NCBI GenBank assembly: GCA_002205965.3
Contig: NADL03000784.1
Location: 1,240,001 to 1,304,000 of the forward strand
Reading direction: 5' to 3'
DNA: 64,000 nucleotides
Source of the DNA: Kappaphycus alvarezii
Lineage: Eukaryota > Rhodophyta > Florideophyceae > Gigartinales > Solieriaceae
Shown: in pieces, positions 22,201-33,429 of the stretch
How positions within the stretch are numbered: position 1 is the first letter of the stretch
Layout: the number at the start of each line of letters is the position of its first letter
Program-made: the position numbers and the translations under genes
The notes under the pieces: model-generated
Seen by the model: the letters and a program-made list of their open reading frames with translations, nothing else
The model's database searches: none
What the model was told of the DNA's origin: nothing

Positions 22201-23781
22201 AGAATATCTTCCAGGGGAAATCATGGTTTTCGGAAACCCAAAGTTAAAGATCAATTGTTTTTTTGTAAACATAGAAATCGAAACCATCCAAAAAAAGAGT
22301 TATCATAAAGTTGATGCCAAAGGCACGATTTTGAAAGCATAATTGCCTCGAACGGATCCTTATTTATCAAATTGACTCATATTGAAGTTTACCAATGCGC
22401 AAATATAGCCAAAATTTTAACCTTAAGAATCCTTTGCGAATGTACCAGTCCTATGAATCTTGGTGTGGTTACTTACATAGAAGGGTTCACAAAGCCACAG
22501 TTATGTAATCGAAGTACAACTAATGAATTTTTGATCAAACTGGACTGATATTTACATTAGTGATTATGAATGTTTACTTTTTTCATATTTGATGCTAAAT
22601 GCGAAGTACAAAGTACAAAAAGAAATATAAAAGCATAGTGCGCAATTTATAGATCGAAGGAACTGTTCTTACGTCTTGAAAATTAAAATTTCGAGCAGGA
22701 ATCAAGTAATGTCCATATCAAACAGAATGTCGAAACGCTAGAAGGTAGGTTAAACTTTAACGTTTTATGAACTTAAGGACCTTGAATATAATGGATTCTC
22801 AACCTCGGATCGAAAGAATGAGTAAATTGAACTATTTAGTTCTCATATCGGTGGGGTAATTTATCTTGCAAGTACGACGATACCGAAAATCATAGTATCT
22901 GTTTTTTGCTTTGAAAATCCCCAAGTGAACCAGAAATGACTCAATGGTATTCGTTTAAGATTTTTATCATTTCAATATCAGGAAAGTGTAGTATAGTTTT
23001 CATATATCATGAAAAATGTGTATTTGTGTTGTAATGGATTATGACTGGACTCCACATAAAAATAGAAAAGACGGACATTATCCGGATTTATATTGAGTAT
23101 AAAATAAAAAGTAGTCATTTGGTCATCTAATTTCCACTTTTATACCCTAAATTACAAAGATAAAGCTGTATCCTTGTGCAGAGTGCTGATATACGAGGGT
23201 TTCACCCTTACATGTAAATGTAAATAATGCGTTAGTTGAAACTGTTATGCTTCATGCGACATGAAGGGAGACTACTGATGACAATATTGGTTGAAATAAT
23301 TGAACTGAATACATTGAAAGATTTAGGAAGGTTCAAAATATACGTCAAATAATTTTAATTTCTATAGTCTGTGTAATGAGATTTTTAATGTTCTGTAGTT
23401 TGTGGAATGAAATCATATGGTTGTGTATTTCATATAATCACACAAAAGGCGTAACCTTTGAACAAGATCCCAGTTGATGTCTGAAAAAATTAATGAACCT
23501 AAACATCTGTTTGAAAATGGCATCTAATTCAGGACCACTTACACGGGGCGTGTGAAATGTTAGTGGTATTTTATTACCATTATCTTTTCTTTTATATAAG
23601 TAAATGAACAATAAGATACTGTGAAATCATGATTACAACTTAATGATGCCCAAATTAATTTTTCTAAAGGGGGAAAATTGGTTTAGTTTACTGCGAGTAA
23701 TGGAACGGTTGAGAGTCCTCTGTATTTGTAATCAAACCATTGGCGGGACCTACATTGCAAGTGCTTGAGCGTGTGTACCAG
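19257..23781. other. AT-rich tract, no gene seen
   Basis: Stops are frequent in all six frames. The longest readings are 69-85 codons at 20959-21311, without motifs. I see no repeat or RNA gene. A small hairpin, ACCAGCTAGAAAGTAGCTGGT (23777-23797), overlaps the end of the next element. Confidence 0.5.
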
Positions 23782-24434
23782 CTAGAAAGTAGCTGGTAGA
23801 CCGGTTGACAAGCAGGCTGCGTTAGAAGTGACCATCAACGCCACGTGTCGTTGGAGGAGAATTGTCCTCACCCTGGAGTATTGGTCCAGGGCTCGGTTGG
23901 CGACTGCTCGGGCTACCTCCGTGATGTGGCGGAACGCTTCGGGATGCCACCCCCGAGTGTGGAGATAGGAACGGGCACGAGTATGTTCCTGCCAGGTAAG
24001 CTGGCTAAGAATCCCTGGTATTTTCGGAGCTTGTCCGCGTGGGCTGCGTTCAAGCTGGTAAGGGGGTTGAATGTTCTCATTCTGAGGTGAGAAGGGGCCA
24101 GCGGGTTCACGAAGGTCACATCGAAGTAATCGGTGCCGCCAGTGGCGCCCGTTGCCCTGATTTCCGGCCTTGTTTTGTGTTCCCCGTGCGACCGGGGCTC
24201 GACGGCAGGATGCCTTGCGCCAAGGCTCAGGTCGTTACTTAGTAGGGTGACCTGGTCATCGTGGCGGACGATCCGTTGCGCTCCGTACCTGCAGTGGATC
24301 AAGTGGTCGCCGTGGACGTCCACTGTTTCCGGGCAACCGACTCTTGGACATGGGGTTCCTTGCTCGAAGAGCGGGGCTTGGCAATAGTATTTGAGCCACA
24401 CCGAGAAATGTCGTGTGCCTATTGCGGTTTTCAA
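23782..24434 (-). pseudogene. LINE-like element, endonuclease end only (second copy)
   Basis: On the minus strand the frame shows a zinc motif (CPRVGCPETVDVHGDHLIHC). A nuclease core follows, HKTRPEIRATG then DYFDVTFVNPLAPSHLRM, then HADKLRKYQGFLASL and PVPISTLGGG. A one-step frame change near 23955 leads into GWHPEAFRHITEVARAV and a helical ILLQRHVALMVTSNAACL ending at stop 23782-23784. The order (zinc knuckle, PD-(D/E)XK-like fold, helical tail) parallels the 3' end of the 16.8-19.3 kb element. Its sequence differs strongly, so it is another subfamily. The RT part is missing, consistent with heavy 5' truncation. It is a GC-rich island of about 650 bp in AT-rich DNA. Confidence 0.75.
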
Positions 24435-25364
24435 GCCTGTTGTGGGAGGGCAATGGACCCATTCCTTGGCATTTTTCTAAAGTAAGTGATCAAAAATAGC
24501 CGACAACTGCTTAAATCTAATCATATGATTTTTTTTCGCATGCATGAAAATATTGAATTACCTGTGTCTCAATTTATCTTTTTATCGTAATCTTTTCCCT
24601 TCGTTTATATACAAAGTAAATAATATTAAACAAGACTTTCAAAAAAAGACTACATACAGTTGTGACAGTTCACACTGAAGAAGCTCTTTAGTTTTAATTA
24701 GTATCAATAAACGATCATATGATATATGAATATTAAAGTTTCCCAAAATTTTAGAAAAATAGTGGTAAAATATGCATAAAATATAATAGAAATACAAATA
24801 GGGCACCAATAATGAAATTTGAGCTTTGATGGAAAATTATGAAGATCAACAGATGTCGATCGTGAAGAAGTGAAATTAATGGAACCCAATATTTACGCTC
24901 AAAAGATACATGAGGTCTCAGATGATCAGCAAGGTCTTTTAGCAAATTCGATTTAGGTCCACAAATTCTCATTCTCAGTTGATGTTCACATTTAAGTACC
25001 AGCTATATCTAAGAGAAAGACAAAAATCATCTAAAATACCTCTGGATACCTGGAACTTAGATTATTACTTTTTTAAATTCTGTTGCCATAAACCTTCCTT
25101 TTTTGATTAGGAAAAAATACAGCTGTAAATTTTCTCTAAGAAGTTTTACAGGCAGGAGCCATAGGTAGAAAATCATGGTAATTGATGGGTATCAAGAGGA
25201 ACTAACTTAAAATAAACTGAAAATGAAGAGGTTCAATTTGAAAAAGTTAATTAAAACCAGAAAAGTAAAGATTTACAATTCTTTTGATAATTAATATATA
25301 AGGGTTAAAAAGTATTATGAGATAGAATTTAATCGGTCTGTAAATAGGAGCATCTCTACCACTC
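24435..25364. other. AT-rich spacer, no gene seen
   Basis: Contains only short readings (up to 76 codons) without motifs. The left end of the Harbinger element should lie here, but I cannot find its inverted repeat. Confidence 0.45.
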
Positions 25365-26447
25365 GTGAGTCTAATGGTGAAAACCTTAAAAGTTGTCACA
25401 ATCCTATTGAACGAAGAAGAAGCGCTATTCTTATTAATCAGGTGCATTTTAGCTTCACCCATTGGATCCCACCGCACAAGCAGCTATTCGAAAGAATCTA
25501 TTGCAAACATCTCCTGTGGTTTGGATCGCTGCATTATCGGAGAAAGCGACTCAAGCAATGACCGCGCTATAGAATATATTTTTGCAAAGTCGATACTCCC
25601 TTGGCTGTCGTCGCTGCTGTCGCAAATCTCTGCAGGATCGCAGCTTCTGGTGACCGGGTATTTCGACTTCTCACCGCTTTATAATAAGGACTCTTTTGAA
25701 CGTTGGTTTCGCATGCCACGTTCCCTATTTGAGAGACTTCACAATGATCTATAGGGAACTTCTGTATTCATCTGGAAGGTTGATGCACTTGGAAAGACTG
25801 GAATACACCCTCTACAGCGCATTGTAGCTGCCATCCGAATGTTGGGGTATGGTGTTGCTGCCGATGAATTAGACGAGCACTTACAAATGGGAGAAGATTC
25901 CGTGTTGCTATCAATGAAGGAGTTCTGCAGAGCTTTAATTGATAAGTATGTACAAGAATATCTCAGAGAGCCCCGCGAAGATGATTTAAAGCACATTATG
26001 TCTATCAATGCTGGTCGCTGATTCCCAGGTTGTGTTGACAGAATTGATTGTCAACACTGGGAATGGAAGAACTGTCAAATTGTATGGGGTTGGCAGTTCA
26101 AAGGAAAGGACAAGAAGCCAAAAACAGTATTGGAAGCTATTTGTGATGCGGCGCTATGGATATAGTATGCGCATTTTGGAGGCCCGGGAAGTTTAAAAGA
26201 TATAAATGTGCTCGAAACTTCTCCTATTCTGCAAAAGATGCTTGAAGGAAGCCTCCCACCGTCATTTCCATACAATTTACATGGAAAAGAGCGCACATTG
26301 ACGTACTATTTGGCGGACGGCACATATCCTACATGGGCATTATTTGTGAAGCCAATTGCTTAAACAAAAACTATCAAGGAGAAAGCTCCCTGTTCTGCTC
26401 TGGAAATAGGGCGAAGAGATATTGAGAGTGTCAAAGTTCTCCTCAGG
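25365..26447 (+). pseudogene. Harbinger transposase, main part with in-frame stops
   Basis: One frame runs through without a shift. The N-terminal part ends DSFERWFRMPRSLFERLHN, followed by GIHPLQRIVAAIRMLGYG and ADELDEHLQMGEDSVLLSMK. The catalytic core then gives FPGCVDRIDCQHWEWKNC with Asp at 26046-26048, and QFKGKDKKPKTVLEAICD. After a GGPGSLKDINVLETSP segment comes YYLADGTYPTWALFVKPIA with Asp at 26316-26318. RRDIESVKVLLR holds the candidate Glu at 26424-26426. Stops lie at 25752-25754, 26019-26021, 26163-26165 and 26361-26363, and a fifth (26448-26450) closes the frame. The catalytic triad survives. The family cuts and pastes the element with a 3-bp target, in the nucleus, with help from the Myb partner. 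Confidence 0.85.
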
Positions 26448-26867
26448 TAAGTTTAACTGCCCCATTTCCATAGTCATCCGAATGGGAAGGCTGCTATGGG
26501 ATCCCGTCTTCTGCCTGACACATCCGACCTGATCCCAGGTTGGTCTGCGTGTAGATAACGGAAGTAACGCCATAGAGATAACAGACCAGCGAGGCCTGTT
26601 GCTTCCTTCGGAGGTACCCGTGGATAATAGCAACGTTGGATCTGCTCGATTCTTCTTTTTTCGATGTTGCTGTGTCTGCCTTTACTTTCTGTGCATTGCT
26701 CTCACTCTTATACTGTGAGATAAAATTCTGTAAGCACCTCAATTAGAAATAATTGGGGCGGAAACAAAGCAGGTATCTAATTGAGTTCGTGCATCAAATT
26801 GAGATTCGAAGGGACACAGTCCTTTGTTTAATTCGAACTGCGACATCTTGTACTCGGAGATGGATAA
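26448..26867. other. unexplained block between two Harbinger transposase pieces
   Basis: About 420 bp separate the RRDIESVKVLLR piece from the EKERAFGVLRSRF piece. The left junction reads CTCCTCAGGTAAGTTT, which matches a consensus 5' splice site. The sequence has no recognised protein match in either strand, although minus-strand readings of 82-97 codons exist. It may be an insertion, an intron-like remnant or a join between two element copies. Confidence 0.4.
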
Positions 26868-27122
26868 CCCTTTGTTTTGTCTGATTCGACTGAGAAAGAG
26901 AGAGCGTTTGGTGTGTTGAGGTCTCGTTTCCTTTTTCTTGAGCAAGATTCGCGGCTTTGGTATAGGGATGAAATTTTCATGATAATGAAGGCTTGTATTA
27001 TGTTTTCCGACATGATTGTTGAATACAGAAGAGCATATTACTCCAGCAATTTAAATAGTATAATTCGCGTCGAAGAGGCTGATGTGACGTTTTTCAATCG
27101 CAAAAAGTTCAAGTGGGAATAA
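26868..27122 (+). pseudogene. Harbinger transposase C-terminal piece
   Basis: The reading STEKERAFGVLRSRFLFLE then SRLWYRDEIFMIMKACIMF then SDMIVEYRR is the end of a Harbinger transposase. In this family the 'ERAFGVLxxRF' motif carries the catalytic Glu and the 'xxIMKACIxxHNMIVE' helix follows. It is in the same frame as the main part 420 bp upstream, but repeats the Glu motif already seen there. It could therefore be the end of a second copy. Confidence 0.75.
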
Positions 27123-27457
27123 CGAGCAGCGATTATGTAAACAATCGTTGAAGCGTTTACAGATAGAGCTTGAGCTTTGACTGTTACATCTAGGCATGAA
27201 ATTCTCAGCAGCGTTGTCGACTGTTTTTACCTCAAAGCAGATCTCTTATATGGTACCGTTTTTCCCATTCTACGCAGCAAGTTCTACAATAAAAATGGTT
27301 GTTTAATCACATGCTCTTCAACGACGCGAAGCGCCGCAAAAGAGGGGAAGTCCAGGGGATCTCCATCGACGTGCTTTCTCGTGATCAAAGAGCGATTTTT
27401 CTGTACTTAAGAGGCAATAATAGTCGCTCAGAGCTCCAAAAGAGTGATATGAGGCAT
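27123..27457. other. interval between the convergent Harbinger genes
   Basis: This presumably holds the 3' ends of both element genes. Plus-strand readings of 77-89 codons overlap here, without motifs I recognise. Confidence 0.4.
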
Positions 27458-28378
27458 TTATTGGGTTTGCTCTGGGTTTCTACTGGACTCTATTTCATTT
27501 TCTACGACAGTTGCTCCCGATGCTTGAAAAGGAAAGATCTCCCCAACAGCAGTTCGAGCTCTCTTTAGAGCTTGAACAAGATATGTCATCCGAATCACTG
27601 CAAAAAACTCCGTCGTTTCCGCAAGCCCGTTTGGTTCCGGTCGCGAAAATATTGCAATCGTGGTATTCTCCTGGAACATGTCGGGTCTACGCTTCGCTAA
27701 CTCCACAAGACTTCTCACAGCCCTTGTACATTTTTCCTCTTCCTTCATGAGCTTTTACTTCTTCGATCCAATGTAATATCTTGGGAACTCCTTCTTGTCT
27801 TGCTTCTTCGGTGTATCTGTACTATTTTCATTCGCGTTAGTCGATTGCGTCTCATTACTGACGTGTTCTTCTCTAGTCGGTTTTTTTCCTGACGCAGCAA
27901 CGCTCAGAACATCACTCCATTTGGGATGCTTCTCCAGTACTTTACATGCCTTTTAATACGGCCATTGAGTCACTTTAAAGTACTTTTAGTTGTATTGCAT
28001 AGTACTTGTCTTTCTTGGATGGATAGTAACAGCAATAATTTCAATGCTGTCTGCGTTAACACCAGTTAGACTAAAAGCTGTGGTCTTCGACTGGGCTTAC
28101 CTAAACTTCTGTACATCTACGGACATGTCACTGCAATTTTGCTTGATAGATACTAAAGTTATTGACCCATATCGTCCTGCTTTATCACTGCTTCCAGATG
28201 GTGCAAGTTCGATAAAATTGCGCTTAACTGTCTCGGAAAATGTCTTTCGTGTCTGATCAACCCCTGCAAGTGTGTCTTCTGATGCAGCAACCCAAGCCTT
28301 GCAAAATATCTCGTTCGCCGTAACATCCCAGGTCTTTCCCCGATCCGTTTGGAGCTGTCTCTGACGATAAAGCTTCAA
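27458..28378 (-). pseudogene. Harbinger Myb/SANT-like DNA-binding protein, with stops
   Basis: One minus-strand frame can be followed for about 300 codons despite four internal stops and no frameshift. It begins DRGKTWDVTANEIFCKAWVA, then SEDTLAGVDQTRKTF and SDMSVDVQKF, the trihelix/Myb-SANT region of these accessory proteins. A KACKVLEKHPKWSDVL motif follows (the usual 'FxHCWxxLxxHPKWxxL'). Next come a polar linker (NETQSTNANENSTDTPKKQ), a GSKK block, and a charged helix with LVQALKRARTA near the end. Known partners bind the element ends and help the transposase enter the nucleus. It converges on the transposase gene, the usual arrangement. Confidence 0.8.
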
Positions 28379-28700
28379 ATTCTTTCATAATCTGTCTTAT
28401 AGGATGTCGCATCGACTAAAAAAACAACCAAGTGTTTCTATCTTCCCACAAAACACAGCCAACAATGGTACACGTGAGCTGACCAATGAAATTGGCTCGC
28501 CCGGCGTATACATTGAAATTCTTTACATAACGATTTGCATCTATTGACCCTGCGCATAGCTTCAAATCATTATCTAAAGAAAAGAAGTATTTATTTTTTA
28601 GATTCCACTTGCCGCGGTAGGGTACAATTTTCCCAGAAATGATTAAAACGCCTTTATATCTCATTTCAGGCCCCGCGGTGAAGATGTTCTAATGGATCTA

Positions 28701-31700
28701 TATTCAAGTCAATTGTTCTGTTTATAATTTTTTAGATACACAAGCCTTGGAAAAATCAGCATTATACATAAGTTACTTCAGCGAATATATTAATTCGAGA
28801 GATTCTATCAACTGCAGACTAAGATGCCTCTCACATGCTTTTAAAATATGAAAATTTTAATAATAGAGAAAGTAAAACAAAGGTAAGGATATACTGAGTC
28901 AGTTTCGGAGGTATAAATGCCAAGCAAATTGGGAACAGTAAATTGGATCACTAACTTTTTTGTTCATCTTTTTGAGCAATAAAAAGTTTTTTAAGTAAAG
29001 TGATTGCGATTTACCAATCGCGGTTTACCAATAAAAAATTGACATGCAGTTAATCATACAGCATCACATTTATTCCGAGGATTCCACGCTTTTCACTAAC
29101 TATGGCTTTACCAACATAATTCAAAATCATTAAAAATTCTATTCCTGATAACTATTGAGAAGCCATTACTTTGGGCCAAAAAAAATTGAAAATATTTCAT
29201 ACCCAATTTAGTTACTTGAATATCTTTCGTGCTGAAAAATTTTATTTTCCCTACCTCTTTTATACATGGGTTCCATATTTTCACCGAATCCTTCGCTTAA
29301 ACCTTACTCTATCCTCAATCTTATCTTTACACCATACATTGCTTGTAATCTATACAAATTATTCCTCCATCCATTTACTAGGTCGCTGCTCAAATCCGCC
29401 TGATCCTTTTATCCTGTAATTCAAGATTAATTCCTTCAAATTCAGAAGTATTAAAAGGACTGAAACTATTCAGACGTACTGACAACCAATTGTACAATAA
29501 TGCACCTTCCGCGGTATCGAAAATCAACGTTGAAATGAAGACGCATAAAAATATCGCGATATAACTCCGTATCAAACGAGCCATTTCGTCACCCACGAAT
29601 ACAAATTTTGGACCCACAAGAATCAAGAGGATATAATTACCATAGGATGGTAATGTATCCTCGGAAGATATACTATACAATAAATACAGTTGGAGACAAT
29701 TTTAAATTTTTGGGGATCATGTTTAAGTGGTAATAAGTCACATGATGTGAGAGGTGAGTAACGAAGCACGATCAGATCAATGGTAACTAATGATGAAGTG
29801 CTCATTGAGGCAAAGTATTTTCTTTCATCATATCCTAAAACGTTTTGTTCAGTTCGGCAATGATTAGATATATGTGAATTAATAGAAACTGAGACAAAAG
29901 TAGTGCAAAATACTAAATAAAAAATACAGATTGAACCCATTAGTTCCTAACTAGATTAAAGACTAAATTTTATCAAAAAGGAATTGTTATAGGCTAGCAA
30001 AATGATATAGGATAGGTGAATGAAGCATCTGAACATATTGATTTAACCACGTACACAATGTTTAAGGTAGTATACCCGCAGAATATGAACCAAATTATGC
30101 AATAGGTTAAAGGTGAAATTTAAGCTACCAAAGAGGCGATGATACATTTGAATTACGCCTTGGTACTTACCAATGGGCTGTGGAAGTTTTTGAAGCTCAT
30201 TCAGAGTCAGTGGAATATTCTTTTTTGTTAAACGTATGGATTTCTCAGATGAAATCTGTGTGGACAAAGCTCGTGGCAACAAAAAGAGGTATTAATTAGA
30301 CATCACGATCTCCTACCCTTTCTCGTAATACATAACTTCATTTTCTAATAAAATACGTTCTCGGTAGTGCTAGGTTACCCTTGTTGTAGAGGAGGAATGG
30401 TATACAGTTCAGGGACTGGGCTCTACATTGTAATAGAAAAACAGATGTGATTGCTTATACATCGTAAATTTGAGTAATGAAATTGGTTGCACGGGAAGTA
30501 CACTTGGAAATCTGAAACCAGCAGCATTGAGTCAGAGGTTCTATTTTGGAAAGTTTTAAAATAATGAAATAAGTTAATTACAAACAATGTTTTCTCAAAA
30601 GGTACCTTCCATTGGTCTAATCACTTGCAAGGACATTAAAGAATGTTTTCAAGGAATCTTTCTTTATCAAAAATGTACCAATTAAAAATGAAAGTTTAAT
30701 AACGGACAACTGGAGATTAGAATAGTTGAAATGGGTAATGAGTATTACACTTTTGCACTTAAAAAATTTGGAAAGTAAGAAATCATAAAATATAGAAATA
30801 AATAAAGCGCAATTTGAGTCTAATAACTCACAGGATAAGTAATTACAACGAAGTTCTTCTGAATACAGAAGTAAAAACATCAGAACCACACAAAGTGACG
30901 ACAAGATTATTATCTCAGCTGGTAAAGAATTACAAAAGATTCTAATCTCGCCATAAATCCTGAGTATATACGTTAAAACACGGCTTATCGTTCTCAAAGA
31001 CCATTCGTACCGTCATAATATCATTTGAAATAAACGTAAAGTTACATCTTCGAAATTGGACACGCTTCACAGTACATTGTCAATTTTAGCAACTTATATT
31101 TAGTAATAAGATGATAAAGAATGCAAATGAATTCTGAAGGCCTCAGTTTATCTCTTCTTTATCGATTTGAAATCTTTTCATTGTTCTGTTTCTTGTTGCA
31201 ATGATTTTATTCCCAATTGAACCATGTACGCCAGTAATAGACGAACTAAAGATATATTTTGGTCTAAATGCATTGATTGGGAGCATTTAAGTGAAGAATT
31301 ATTCAATGGGTTGATTGGTACCCACTGCAAAATTCTAGGTGTTTATGATTATCTCTTATTTCGGTGCAAAGACGCATTTACTAATAGTTCAATAGTGGAT
31401 TGCTGTAGCTGAGGAATTTTGAGAGGAATAATGTGCGGCCTTGATACTGAATAACTAGATGAATAATCTTTTCATTCTGTGAGTCATGGATATGATTATA
31501 ATTGAAGTGCTCGTGAAGTTCATGTTTTCAGTTATCTCGAGTGAATTTAAAAGTAATTTGGAGTGAGAGCCTTTGACCTTTTGAGCCATGGAAAATGATC
31601 CGTTATGCCGCAAAATAATTATACCATCAGCCTAAAAGTAAAAATCTCGATTGCAACATTAGTTATATTTCTTGCTAGTGGAGTACTTCGTAAAGAAGGT

Positions 31701-33429
31701 GCAATTTGAGACAAAATGCAGATATCTGGTATTTTCTGTTCACATAAAGATTATACAGGTTTACGGTAGGTTAAGACTGGAGCAAACAGTGCTTGGATGG
31801 GTGAAATGCCACGAGTATGCGGGTTCTCGTCACAAGCGTACGTCTGATGCAATCGAATGCGCCTAATGCGCTACGGGGTATAGCGCACGTCTAGTTAGAG
31901 CTGTAGCCGAATAGATACAGGAAGTGGATCTTATTCAGAAATGAACGAGTTTAAAAGGGTTTCTAGTCTTTCAGTAGTACCTTTTGCGGAGCTCTTCCGA
32001 GCAAAAAATTGAAAAAAGAATTAAATTATGCTTAGAGGGAATCTAGGAGAAATAACCTACCATCAAATAACTTCAACCCAAGTATACATCTATATTTCTG
32101 AAAACAGTATTACTAAGAGCTTAATATTTTATACTTTAAACTATCACTATACCTCCCAATAACATTATAGTTCTAAAACATACTTAGTCTTACATCGAAT
32201 TTTCCGTTCAATTTTTATTATCTGAAGATTTAAATCGGCAAACATCCCTTTTTGGTCTTCTCTTTAATCTTTTACTGAATCTGTTACGCTACTATGGAGA
32301 CATTTTTATTATAGGAGGGATTGACTGAGGTTAGTAAAAAGAAGAGCATTTTCATACTCCCTTAAGCTTCTGTAAAGCTAAAAAATGACAATCGAAAATA
32401 TAGAGGCTGAAGTTTACCATCATTCAATAAGAGATAAAAAGAACAGTTTAGAGTGACGGTCTCCGCAAAGATCTTAGCTTCATGATTTTTGAAAACATTT
32501 CTTCAATAAGAAACAATTCAAGTGGATGTCTTACATACACAAACAGGATTGGTTTCGCAAATTTATTTCAGTTTGCGGCGATTTCACTACCAATAATACG
32601 AAAGGGTTATAAAAAAATGTAAACTACAGAAAGAATCATTATCCTAAATATTAACAGCTCAAATCTCCATTGTCGAGCTGCTAGGCTCTTCTCAAAGTTG
32701 TTTTTCACTCTAAAAGAGATCCGATGGTTGGAATTTTTATACTTGATTTATTTTCATCCAAAGAAAAACAAAACATGAGGATGTGATGATATAATTGGGT
32801 AGGAGGAATGATAGTCTAGGGTTGGAAATTGTGTTCATATTATAAAACATGTAGATCATGGGGCACTACTCAATCCATTCTGAAATTTGTTCAGACTGAA
32901 GATAGCTCCAAATACTTGAAAAAGCAGTGCAAGATATATTTGAGATAGAAAGCCTCAAATATTCACGAATAATGCTTTTTCACTTCATGAGATAAAAAAA
33001 AGAATTTACCTAGGTTTCAATAACCTTGTGGTTCATCTTCAAAATACATTGAAAAAGAGTCCAAATGTGAACATTTGCAATGAGATACATCGTTAACTGT
33101 GAAAGTTTATGGTGAAGTTAAAATAATATCCTTTTTGCATTGGGAACTAACGTCAACTGTAAAAGTGCATGAGGACAAAATGTGGTTGCATGTGGGCTTT
33201 GTAAGTAGGAATAGTGACGGAGGTGAAAATGATCTTCCACATTTGTAGCCATTGCACTCAGAAGTAGATAATGGACCAAGTGAAAATACGCACTAGAAAC
33301 GTTCTTAATGACAAGAAATACTAAAGATACTAAAACTTAGTCAATTGGCCACCAAATACCAATGCCCACAGTACTGTCACAACTTCCAACGCAGAAAATA
33401 GGGAAATTAGAGGCAATATCTGGGTTTAT
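28701..33429. other. AT-rich tract, no gene seen
   Basis: The longest readings are 105 (29623-29940, minus) and 126 codons (30617-30997, minus). Both are hydrophobic, without motifs, and unlikely to be genes. A 9-bp direct repeat (TTTACCAAT) occurs twice near 29012-29030. A slightly GC-richer spot at 31.68-31.93 kb holds the hairpin TGCGCTA..TAGCGCA (31868-31888) but no recognisable gene. Confidence 0.45.

Larger units (their letters stand above)
25365..28700. mobile_element. PIF/Harbinger DNA transposon, decayed, two convergent genes
   Basis: A plus-strand DDE transposase of the 'plant transposon protein' type (25365-26447, plus a further C-terminal piece at 26868-27122) faces a minus-strand Myb/SANT-like gene (28378-27458). 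A transposase with a separate Myb/SANT DNA-binding partner is the defining gene pair of PIF/Harbinger elements. Both genes are broken by stops but remain largely in one frame. Terminal repeats are not certain. On the right, TTTCAGGCCCCGCGG near 28663-28677 would suit a GC-rich end (GGGGCCTGAAA when reversed), but no left partner is visible. Likely length is about 3.2 kb or more. Confidence 0.8.

Noticed and set aside
26440-26456. CAG|GTAAGT as proof of an intron in the Harbinger transposase
   Set aside because: Joining to the downstream piece would leave the Glu motif duplicated, and no convincing acceptor restores a normal transposase. It is kept as an open question only.
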